39,885 nucleotides of DNA from Candidatus Merdicola faecigallinarum (GTDB lineage: Bacteria > Bacillota > Clostridia > TANB77 > CAG-508): NCBI GenBank assembly GCA_018714565.1, contig DVNH01000003.1, forward strand, positions 1-39,885. The letters are read 5' to 3'. Shown piece after piece: positions 1 through 6,263 of the stretch; the first letter of the stretch is position 1; each line of letters opens with the position of its first letter. The position numbers and the translations under genes are program-made. The notes under the pieces are model-generated. The model saw only the letters and a program-made list of their open reading frames with translations, did no database searches and was not told the origin of the DNA.

Positions 1-229
1 TATAGAAGATTGCAACATCTTCTACTTCAAACCATATTGTAGGCTTTAAATTCTCAAATTTATTTTTGTCTTTTAAAATTATTGCAGGTTCTTCATTTCC
101 AATATTATAAGCAACCATTCCCTTATCAGAAAAATCAAATTTCTTTTTTAACCCCAATATTTCCTCATAATATCTTTTTGCTTCTTCCATATTATCTACA
201 GGAAGAAAATAGTTGTCATAATTTTTCAT
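1..229 (-). CDS. VOC (glyoxalase/bleomycin-resistance) family protein, 3' part off the window
   Basis: This ORF is missing from the track because it runs off the left edge. Reading the minus strand from the ATG at 229 gives MKNYDNYFLPVDNMEEAKRY and then a YYEEILGLKK-type segment. The opening beta strand, the N-terminal helix that positions the first half-site, and the later phrase WFEVEDV are typical of the vicinal-oxygen-chelate fold used by glyoxalases, dioxygenases and bleomycin-binding proteins. An AGAAGGG ribosome binding site sits 9 nt upstream. Only about 76 residues are visible, so the metal ligands and the substrate class cannot be judged. It follows a pair of terminators and seems to be its own transcription unit. 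Confidence 0.75.
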   Translation of the reverse strand, partial: MKNYDNYFLPVDNMEEAKRYYEEILGLKKKFDFSDKGMVAYNIGNEEPAIILKDKNKFENLKPTIWFEVEDVAIFY

Positions 230-342
230 ATATTTAAGCCCTTCTTTCTACTACAAACTATACTACTATATTTTATAGTAGTTATAATTAAATGTCAATA
301 AATAATAAAAAAATAATTGCATTTAATTCGTTTATAATTCTT

Positions 343-378
343 ATAAAAAATAGATTAGTTGCACTGAACTAATCTATT
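343..378 (-). terminator. Rho-independent terminator
   Basis: Perfect 12-bp arms (349-360 and 367-378) close a 6-nt loop. On the minus strand the stem is followed by a T-run. It lies downstream of another terminator, giving a tandem stop before the VOC gene. Confidence 0.8.
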
Positions 379-396
379 TGTATAACTGCTTGTCGT

Positions 397-428
397 ACAA
401 AAAAGACTGTCATTACTGACAATCTTTT
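397..428 (-). terminator. Terminator of the DUF3781/GyrI-like/membrane operon
   Basis: A 10-bp stem (403-412 with 417-426, one G-U pair on the minus transcript) has a 4-nt loop and is followed by six T residues on the minus strand. It lies just after the membrane-protein gene ending at 471. Confidence 0.8.
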
Positions 429-470
429 CGGTAAATTACTATAAATCAATAACTATAAAATTGTAATTTC

Positions 471-947
471 TTATTCTAATTCTTTTTTATGATTTAAGTG
501 TATTCCTATATGTCCTATTCCTAATACTATTGTTGATATAATAAGAAATATATTTCTACCATATATACCTAGTAACAGAAATGCAACTACTGGCAAAGTA
601 GCTCCTGCAACTGGTATTCCTAACAAGCTACTATACATATCTTTCATTGTTTTATTACTTTTAAAATATCTTATCCAATATATTTCGTATAAAATCATTA
701 TAATAAAGGCAATTAACAATATACTAGACCAGTTTGATATTTTATTTATATTAAAATCACTAAATATCAATGACAGACAGGTTACTAGCATTTCTCCAAG
801 CCACTCCAATAGTAGTAATACTTTATTTTCATTTTTTACATATTTATCATAGCCTTTAGGCTTATTTTTACTCCATATAATATTTGGTAACATCAACATT
901 AGTAAAAATATTAAACCTATATATGAAAATCCAAAGTGAATATTCAT
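471..947 (-). CDS. Small integral membrane protein of unknown function
   Basis: I do not recognise a named family. The 158 residues form about four to five hydrophobic segments: residues 7-25, 43-62, 74-92, 112-127 and 132-150. Short charged loops separate them, and the tail HLNHKKELE is cytoplasmic by the positive-inside rule. A GIPVAGATLPVVAF segment with small residues could line a membrane pocket. It is the last gene of a three-gene minus-strand group with DUF3781 and the GyrI-like protein and is followed by a strong terminator. A role in transport or stress is possible but nothing in the sequence shows it. Confidence 0.7.
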   Translation of the reverse strand: MNIHFGFSYIGLIFLLMLMLPNIIWSKNKPKGYDKYVKNENKVLLLLEWLGEMLVTCLSLIFSDFNINKISNWSSILLIAFIIMILYEIYWIRYFKSNKTMKDMYSSLLGIPVAGATLPVVAFLLLGIYGRNIFLIISTIVLGIGHIGIHLNHKKELE

Positions 948-977
948 TAACTCATCTCACTTCCATATTGTAATTTG

Positions 978-1442
978 TTATTTAATCGGAATATAGATCT
1001 CAATAACAGAATCTTCTCTATTCCAATGAAATTTATAATCATATTTTTCAAAATAAACAAATTGCCTATTTTCTACTAAAATATTATTTTTAGGTATTAT
1101 TTCTTTATAAACATAATTGATAGTATCTTTTAGTTTATTCATATTACCAATATGTTCTACCCTTAAATATTTACTTTTCAAAATTATCTTTTCTGTAAAA
1201 TCATTTGGTACAAAATCTTTTTTAGGAATAGATATATAATAAAATATCTTATTTTCTATTTTTTCAATAAAAGCATATTTACACCAATTACTTCCTAAAT
1301 ATAACTTATTATTTCTTAATTTACTATTAAATATTTTCCAATGGTTTTGTGCTAATTTTACATTATTACTTAATGATTTTGATAATTCATACCTTATTCC
1401 TATTACATTAAATTCTTCTAATTCTATTATTTGATAATCCAT
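978..1442 (-). CDS. GyrI-like / AraC effector-binding domain protein
   Basis: The 154-residue protein matches in layout the stand-alone GyrI-like small-molecule-binding domain. It opens with a strand like 'YQIIELEEFNVIGIRYE', which resembles the usual first strand of the family. A helix then carries the segment AQNHWKIFN, and the C-terminus has the aromatic strand FHWNREDSVIEIYIPI, which is the family's typical closing strand. Such domains bind hydrophobic cationic compounds and some act as hydrolases or gyrase inhibitors. No DNA-binding domain is attached. It lies 5 nt after the DUF3781 gene, so the two are co-transcribed. Confidence 0.75.
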   Translation of the reverse strand: MDYQIIELEEFNVIGIRYELSKSLSNNVKLAQNHWKIFNSKLRNNKLYLGSNWCKYAFIEKIENKIFYYISIPKKDFVPNDFTEKIILKSKYLRVEHIGNMNKLKDTINYVYKEIIPKNNILVENRQFVYFEKYDYKFHWNREDSVIEIYIPIK

Positions 1443-1447
1443 CTATT

Positions 1448-1699
1448 TTACCTCTTTAATTTGTGTGCTGTTATAATTGTATAACTATATGAATTGATTG
1501 TTATTTTTATATTATCAATTTCACAATACCAATTTTTACCCTGTTTATAGATGTTACAATTTTTATCTAAAACTTTATTCTTACAATACTCAACAACATC
1601 ATCAGTATCTAATTTAAGATTTTTCTTAATTCTATCAATACCCATTTCGGTAGTGTGAACTTTATCTATATTATTAAATAATACTTGTTTATCTTCCAT
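1448..1699 (-). CDS. DUF3781 domain protein
   Basis: This 83-residue protein looks like the DUF3781 family. It has the block DDVVEYCKNKVL, then a KQGKNWYCEID segment and the strongly family-like end INSYSYTIITAHKLKR. The function of the family is unknown. It is the first gene of a three-gene minus-strand operon. A GAGGAG ribosome binding site stands 6-8 nt before the ATG, and an extended -10 element lies about 40 bp upstream. Its neighbour downstream is the GyrI-like protein, so a shared small-molecule or stress role is conceivable but unproven. Confidence 0.8.
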   Translation of the reverse strand: MEDKQVLFNNIDKVHTTEMGIDRIKKNLKLDTDDVVEYCKNKVLDKNCNIYKQGKNWYCEIDNIKITINSYSYTIITAHKLKR

Positions 1700-1735
1700 A
1701 AATATCTCCTCTACAAATTACTATTTATCGATTTG

Positions 1736-1744
1736 ATTATAACA
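1736..1744 (-). promoter_or_regulatory. Extended -10 promoter of the DUF3781 operon
   Basis: On the minus strand the sequence reads TGTTATAAT, a TGn-type extended -10, about 37 nt upstream of the DUF3781 ATG. No good -35 box is visible at 17 bp, which extended -10 promoters do not need. Confidence 0.6.
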
Positions 1745-1772
1745 CATATTTTTTGATTAATATAGATTTTAT

Positions 1773-1905
1773 AATCCAGTTTAATATTATTTGTTGTTGT
1801 ATCAATAAATAATATTAAATTGGATTGAACAGGATTATTAAGGGCGTAGCTCTTAATCACACAGAGAAACATGTTTCTCTAGTGTGTTAGAGAATGAAAT
1901 TCTAT
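1773..1905. repeat. Chain of four consecutive hairpins
   Basis: Four inverted repeats follow each other. The first has 20-bp arms (1773-1792 and 1807-1826, one mismatch, 14-nt loop). The second covers about 1835-1855 (ATTAAG...CTTAAT). The third covers about 1858-1888, with the perfect 18-nt palindrome AGAGAAACATGTTTCTCT extended by CACAC/GTGTG. The fourth is AGAAT-GAA-ATTCT, ending near 1905 before a short T-run. The 450-bp gap between the DUF3781 gene and the recombinase (1700-2150) holds no gene that I can see. The chain could be a structured RNA, a repeat element or part of an old attachment or control region. Confidence 0.6.
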
Positions 1906-2150
1906 TTTCCTATTTAAGTAATTATTTTTCTCATTTAATTTATATTTCAAAATATTACAAGCACGTGGTCATTATAAGTAATCACAACACTTATTTTTTG
2001 TTTATATAACTTCTATTTATTTTTTATTGGCGGGCAATGTTGAGAAACGAAAAATATTGATATATTAAGCTTTCATGACATTTATGTAACTTTATAGATT
2101 TTTAAAAAATATTCTTTTATAATAATTTCAACTTATGCTAGGAGGTATTT

Positions 2151-3182
2151 ATGAAAAATAAAAATTTAGGTAGTATATGTTTTGATAAAACACTCAATAG
2201 ATGGTTAGTTTTTTATTATATAACAGATAACATGTCTGATAATAAAAAACGAGCTAAAAAGTCATTTAAAAACGAATTAGATGCACAAAAATTCCTTGAA
2301 CAATACAATTCAAATAATCAAGATGATAATTCATTTAAAAGTTATTCTCTAAATGATATTTTAGTTCAAGTTTTAGAAAATAAAGTAAAATTTAATAATT
2401 TATCAGATAAACAATATAGTATTTTAAGTAGTATAAATAAAATAATTAGTGAAGAAGATTTTTCAAATAAAAATATTAAAGATATAACTGAAGATGATCT
2501 TTTTGATTATTTTAATAGACTTATAAATTATAGTGATAGTTACATTAAAAAAATTTATAATCACTTAAATTATGCATTTAAATATGCTTCTATAAATGGA
2601 TTCATTGATAATAATTTTATGATAAATATTTCTAAACCAAAAACTACAAAAAATATAAGAAAAATAAGAAGTTTAAACGATGAAGAACAACTTTATTTAA
2701 ATAAATTTTTGATAATGTCTGATATTATGGATTTTCCTTACAAAAATGTTTATCTATTGATATTACATATGGGATTAAGAGTCGGCGAAGTATTAGGATT
2801 AAAACTTAATGATATTAATTTAATTAATAATACAATAACAATTAATAAAATTGTTGTTAATGATAAAAACAATCAACCGATACTAATAGAAAATTATGAA
2901 AATTCGAGAACAGTAAATATAAATAAGAAAATTTTAATCTCTCTAAAAAAACAATTAAACATTGCAAAAACTAATCCAGAAAATTTTTTGTTTTTAAGTA
3001 GAAATTACACATTAGTAATGCCTGGTACAATTAATAAAATTTTACAAAAAATAATGAATAATATTGGTAGCAAAAATATTCAAACTCAAAGTTTAAGATA
3101 TACTTTTAGAGATGAATGTTTAAGAAATGGATTAACTCAAAAAGAAATAACAAAAATAACGGGTCCAATTAACTTTAAATAG
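2151..3182 (+). pseudogene. Tyrosine recombinase/integrase lacking its catalytic C-terminus
   Basis: The product begins with an AP2-like arm-binding segment (GSICFDKTLNRWLVFYY) and has a SAM-like core-binding middle part (residues about 60-160). The catalytic domain starts after residue 170 and includes HMGLRVGEVLGLKLNDINL with the first catalytic arginine. The box II region reads QSLRYTF, where the family usually has H-x-L-R-H-T, so the histidine is replaced. The protein stops at GPINFK, before the GH motif and the tyrosine nucleophile, about 40 residues short. It starts after an AGGAGG site with good spacing. The gene is more AT-rich than its neighbours. It points at the 3' end of ssrA, a common target of such enzymes. 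It is probably inactive for strand cleavage. Confidence 0.8.
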
Positions 3183-3189
3183 GAAAAAG

Positions 3190-3225
3190 TAAGATATGAA
3201 TAATAATTTCATATCTTATTTTTTT
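3190..3225 (+). terminator. Terminator after the truncated recombinase
   Basis: Perfect 11-bp arms (3190-3200 and 3208-3218) with a 7-nt AT loop are followed by a seven-T run. It lies 7 nt after the stop codon at 3182. Confidence 0.85.
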
Positions 3226-3373
3226 GTCAAAATATTAAATTCCTATTTTTTCCTATTCAATTTTATATTCATTTTTTCTAAAAAATGTTATTTCAGCGAA
3301 CCTCAAAAAACTGGTAGCAATTTTCAAATTCAGTATTTTCAACGTTTCTAATGCCATTGCTACCAAAAAACAT

Positions 3374-3408
3374 ATCAAACCTCGTGGTCACGGCGAGGTT
3401 TGATTTTT
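3374..3408. terminator. Bidirectional terminator-like hairpin
   Basis: Perfect 11-bp arms (3374-3384 and 3394-3404) enclose a 9-nt loop. A T-run follows on the plus strand, and another T-run follows a few bases downstream on the minus strand. It lies between the recombinase relic and ssrA. Confidence 0.65.
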
Positions 3409-3544
3409 GGGGGGCAATTCGGGGGGCTGAAACACTTTTCTTATTCAAAAATCAACTTTTCCTATTGGTTATTATTTTAAGTTAAAATCCTTTGTAGTGC
3501 TTGAAAACACTTACTTTTGGCATACCATATTTTCCTATTCAAAA

Positions 3545-3581
3545 TTAAAAAAAGTAGCTAAAAACCTTGATTTTTAGCTAC
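3545..3581 (-). terminator. ssrA terminator
   Basis: The perfect 11-bp stem GTAGCTAAAAA/TTTTTAGCTAC (3554-3564 and 3571-3581) with a 6-nt loop is followed on the minus strand by seven T. It sits 5 nt after the mature 3' end of the tmRNA. Confidence 0.9.
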
Positions 3582-3585
3582 CCAC

Positions 3586-3937
3586 TGGTGGAGATGAGGA
3601 GAGTCGAACTCCTGTCCAATATTTCTTCCATATAAACTTCTCCGAGTGCAGTTTATTGTTTGTTTTCTTTTTTATTTGATCAATAAACAAAACAAATAAA
3701 AATATATCTCTTTCTATTACCTACTATTTTAAGAGAAAAAATAGCTTCGTTTCCCACAAAGTCGACACCTTATCTTTAACTGTGGGCATTAAAGTAAGAT
3801 GACGCCGCCTAGGCAGCGTATGCTAATTCTTTATTATCAGCGTTTATATTTATTTCGCTTTTTTTAAGTGGCCAAAGCGACCATCCACTACTCGCTATTT
3901 ATACTTCTAAAATACTGTCGAAACCAAATACACCCCC
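3586..3937 (-). ncRNA. ssrA: Transfer-messenger RNA (tmRNA)
   Basis: On the minus strand the RNA starts GGGGGUG followed by the conserved UAUUUGGUUUCGACAG block. It ends with a T-arm containing GUUCGACUC and CAUCUCCACCA. The two ends pair as a seven-base acceptor stem with G-U wobbles, and CCA is encoded. Inside, a reading frame ends in codons for NADNKELAYAA followed by UAG, which is the proteolysis tag; the resume codon is a few codons upstream and cannot be placed exactly by eye. With SmpB the RNA rescues stalled ribosomes. Its 3' end faces a truncated tyrosine recombinase, and tmRNA 3' ends are frequent integration sites. Confidence 0.95.
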
Positions 3938-4017
3938 ATATAAATACAATACCTATTATACAATATTTTTAATCTCTTCACAATAGTAATTTTACCTAAA
4001 TTTTTTTCCTTTTAGTA

Positions 4018-4049
4018 TTGCATAAGATGAATTTATGTGTTAATATAAT
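4018..4049 (+). promoter_or_regulatory. Promoter of the disrupted tRNA-Trp
   Basis: TTGCAT (4018-4023) lies upstream of TAATAT/TATAAT (4041-4049), with a 17-bp spacer to TAATAT, and 14-20 bp before the tRNA 5' half. It probably still fires into the element's left end. Confidence 0.55.
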
Positions 4050-4062
4050 TAAGTAAGTTTAT

Positions 4063-4106
4063 AGGGGTATAGTGTCAATGGTTAGCACGATGGTCTCCAA
4101 AACCAA
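4063..4106 (+). pseudogene. tRNA-Trp 5' half, truncated at the anticodon stem (left attachment site)
   Basis: The acceptor strand AGGGGTA, a D-arm (GTGT...GCAC) and the anticodon arm TGGTCTCCAAAACCA with a CCA anticodon are present. After the core CTCCAAAACCA (4095-4105) the sequence no longer matches a tRNA: no variable loop, T-arm or 3' acceptor strand follows. The same core recurs at 14805 and 15018, so the gene was split by site-specific integration. The 16-bp stretch from 4091 to 4106 is identical to 14801-14816 in the intact tRNA-Trp. Confidence 0.85.
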
Positions 4107-4145
4107 CCGTTTAATTAGAAAAATAACAATAAAAAGACAGTGTTT

Positions 4146-4174
4146 TCAAGGATAATGAGTTCCTTGATTTTTTT
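4146..4174 (+). terminator. Terminator just inside the left end of the element
   Basis: A six-bp stem TCAAGG/CCTTGA with a 10-nt loop is followed by seven T. It would stop transcripts from the orphan tRNA promoter. The stem is short. Confidence 0.5.
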
Positions 4175-4189
4175 GTTAATACTACTGTA

Positions 4190-4205
4190 CCGACTATTTG
4201 CCGAC
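4190..4205 (+). repeat. Paired CCGAC sites at left end (possible integrase arm sites)
   Basis: CCGAC occurs at 4190 and 4201, 11 bp apart, inside GTACCGACTATTTGCCGAC. A pair with the same spacing stands beyond the intact tRNA-Trp at 14873 and 14884. The position near an attachment core suggests arm-type integrase sites. Confidence 0.45.
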
Positions 4206-4283
4206 TTTTGATTAAAATTTCATCATTTTTTTGTCTCTTACATGTAAGTAACGCCGTCTATTATTTATAGTAAAATATGAAAA

Positions 4284-4318
4284 AAGAACAGAAATTTTTA
4301 CATCTGTTCTTCGTTTTT
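4284..4318. terminator. Terminator of the integrase pseudogene
   Basis: The 9-bp stem AAGAACAGA/TCTGTTCTT (4284-4292 and 4303-4311) is flanked by T-runs on both strands, so it can work in both directions. It lies 19 nt beyond the integrase relic's stop. Confidence 0.8.
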
Positions 4319-4336
4319 TGTATATTATACTTTTTA

Positions 4337-5561
4337 TTATAATAACATTTTTTCCAATCTTTGAGCAGCTTCTTGTCCAGCAGAATGAATAAAGTGACTA
4401 TAAACTCCGCAAGGTGGTACTACTATTAGAATGTCCGCAATCTTCCGACTGATCGTTCGTATATCTACTCCTAAGCTAATTAGAAGAGAGGCATGAATAT
4501 GTCTCAAAGTGTGAATATGGATTTTGGGCAAGTGTGTCCTTTGGTCTATAAATTTTCTAAACCAAGTTGTGACTGTATCTGGCATAGTTGGTAATCCATT
4601 ATCTTGTGTAAAAAGTCGGTCTGTATCATATTTCCATACGTCCCCTAACTTCAATTTTCTTTTCATCTGCCAAACCTTATAATCTTTCAATAATTTAATA
4701 GTATAGTCATTCAAGTCTACTAAACGTCTTGACTGGTCTGTCTTGGTATTCTTAGTAATTAGACCTTTTCCTTTTACAAGTTGGGATGTTCTTTCTATTC
4801 GTAGAGTTTTTGCTTCAAAATCAATATCTTTCCATTCAAGTCCGCATTATCTCTCCTCTCCTGCCGACCTGTCCATAATAGTAATAGACAAATAGTTTTA
4901 TATGGTTGTTCTGCTTTTTCTAACAATGATATTAGTTCTTTTGTTTGTTTTTCATCTAAATATGGTTGTTCTTGATATGGTACACGTGGTGGTTCTGCAC
5001 GTCTGGCAGGATTTTCTTTTATAAACTGCCACTTTACAGCTTTTTCTAATATAGCTGATATAACACGATGATGATGTAGTTGCATACGAGGGGATAATGG
5101 TTCAACCTCTATAACCTTTCCATTTTTATCTTTTTTTACTTTCTTACTTGCTTCTGGTGTAGACAAATAATTATAAAATTTATTTAACACTTGAGGAGTA
5201 ATATCTTTTAACTTTATATGTCCGAATAGCTGGAAAGATACGCGAATTTAAAAACTCCATATATCTTGTTAAAGTTGTAATTTCTAAATTTTTATCTGCA
5301 TAATTCGGTTTCCATTCATTTAACACAAAGTCCATAAACTTAATATTATCTTTTCCAACCATGCCTGCTTTTACTTCTTCCTCAAATAATACACATTCTT
5401 TTTCTAATAATTTTTGTTTTTTCTTATCACTTAATTTAGGATCAATAAATACCGTTTTTGTTTTTCTAATTTTCTTATTATTTATATCATACCCGAGAGC
5501 AGACTGTGATTTCATATCTGCCCTGAGTATTATTTTTTGGATGTAATCTATAACTTGCCAT
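4337..5561 (-). pseudogene. ICE-type tyrosine integrase broken by several frameshifts
   Basis: The true start is the ATG at 5561 after AAAGGAG, giving MASYRLHPKNNTQGRYEITV, which the track misses. The frame breaks near 5510 and continues as LGYDINNKKIRKTKT in the second frame. It breaks again near 5230 (FPAI, then GHIKLKDITPQ in another frame). Further breaks follow around 4860, where the catalytic arginine region LLLLWTG should continue into REEI, and near 4430, in the GHS block just before VYSHF. Recognisable parts are the AP2-like N-terminus, the SAM-like domain, the TLRHIHASLL box and the nucleophile region VYSHF. Intact, it would be about 400 residues, like Tn916-family integrases. Four or more frameshifts make it a pseudogene. 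The three track ORFs are its fragments. Confidence 0.9.
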
Positions 5562-5650
5562 TTTTATAACTCCTTTGTACAACTGTATTATAGTCACTAG
5601 TAAACTATATAACTATTATACTATAAGTTTACATAATTTTATATGATTTT

Positions 5651-5890
5651 TTAAAAAATTTTTGAAATATTTTCCAATTTTTCTTTTGATGTAAAAGCTT
5701 TTCCTATATACTCAAACACAATATTTTCGTCATACATCTTTTTAACTCCAACCGCAATAAACGGAATATTATTTTGTGTAATAACTTTCTTAATAAAATT
5801 TTTACTTATAGGCGAGTGTGAGTCACCAGTATGTATATCTTCATATATTTGATTTACTGTTCTTAGCTTAGGTAATTTATTTTCATTCAT
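5651..5890 (-). CDS. Excisionase-like small DNA-binding protein
   Basis: This 79-residue protein begins MNENKLPKLRTVNQIYEDIH and then has two predicted helices. The segment PISKNFIKKVITQNNIPFIAVGVKKMYD resembles the helix-turn-helix and wing of excisionases and MerR-like adaptors found directly upstream of ICE integrases. Such proteins steer the integrase toward excision. Its start codon overlaps the end of the 94-residue gene by 4 nt, and the integrase relic follows 90 nt later. That gap holds the inverted repeat GTAAACT...AGTTTAC, a possible binding site. The family call rests on layout and position more than on strong motifs. Confidence 0.6.
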   Translation of the reverse strand: MNENKLPKLRTVNQIYEDIHTGDSHSPISKNFIKKVITQNNIPFIAVGVKKMYDENIVFEYIGKAFTSKEKLENISKIF

Positions 5891-6171
5891 ATTTTTTCTA
5901 TCTCCTTTTCTAATTCTTCACGAAGTCTTAGTACTCTTCTTAATCTTCTTTTTTGACTTGGCTCTATATTAAATATATCTTCCAATATTTTTAATACCGC
6001 TTCTGTGCTTCCTTCCCATACATATACTATTTCATCATTATATTTAATAGTTATCTGACATAAATCTATTTCATATCTTTCTACATCAAGCCAATTTGTT
6101 GGTGCATTGCCTATTATCTCTAATATATCTTCCCAATTCTCATCAGCTTGTTTTATTTCTTTTCCTTTCAT
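5887..6171 (-). CDS. Hypothetical 94-residue element protein
   Basis: I do not recognise this acidic N-terminal, basic C-terminal protein. Residues 1-60 look like a small alpha/beta unit with a WEDILEIIGNAPTNWLDVERYEID segment. The last 25 residues are helical and highly charged (KRRLRRVLRLREELEKEIEKI). It starts 8-10 nt after an AGGAGG-type site. It overlaps the excisionase-like gene by 4 nt (ATGA arrangement), so the two are translationally coupled. It follows the primase-helicase across a gap with a perfect 15-bp inverted repeat, which fits a replication or excision accessory role. That role is inference. Confidence 0.65.
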   Translation of the reverse strand: MKGKEIKQADENWEDILEIIGNAPTNWLDVERYEIDLCQITIKYNDEIVYVWEGSTEAVLKILEDIFNIEPSQKRRLRRVLRLREELEKEIEKI

Positions 6172-6196
6172 AAAAACCTCCTTATATAATTTTAGA

Positions 6197-6258
6197 AATG
6201 TAACTTATGTGATTTATTGCTGTATCTCCTATGGTTCTAAGCACACATAAGTTACATT
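6197..6258. repeat. Perfect 15-bp inverted repeat beside the primase-helicase
   Basis: AATGTAACTTATGTG (6197-6211) is repeated exactly inverted at 6244-6258 with a 32-nt spacer. It fills the gap between the primase-helicase stop and the 94-residue gene. It lacks a T-run on the minus strand, so it is not a typical terminator. A replication origin or regulator site is possible. Confidence 0.6.
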
Positions 6259-6263
6259 CGATG

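Larger units (their letters stand above)
3178..3539. repeat. Cluster of TTCCTATT octamers between recombinase and ssrA
   Basis: Exact TTCCTATT occurs at 3240-3247, 3250-3257, 3459-3466 and 3532-3539, and inverted at 3178-3185. A one-mismatch copy lies at 3438-3445 and a further exact copy at 1907-1914. Several continue as TTCCTATTCAA. The gap 3183-3585 otherwise holds two terminator-like hairpins and two GGGGGG runs and no gene. Clustered short repeats beside an integrase gene and a tmRNA 3' end resemble integrase arm-type sites; that role is inference. Confidence 0.55.

Noticed and set aside
1773-1905. CRISPR array
   Set aside because: The repeats are different hairpins, not identical direct repeats with regular spacers, and no cas genes are in the window.
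3405-3426. Two GGGGGG runs, possible G-quadruplex
   Set aside because: Only two long G-runs are present; a four-strand structure needs four runs, so the evidence is too weak.
4337-5515. Three separate small integrase genes
   Set aside because: Joined across frames they give one continuous Tn916-like integrase, so they are fragments of one pseudogene.
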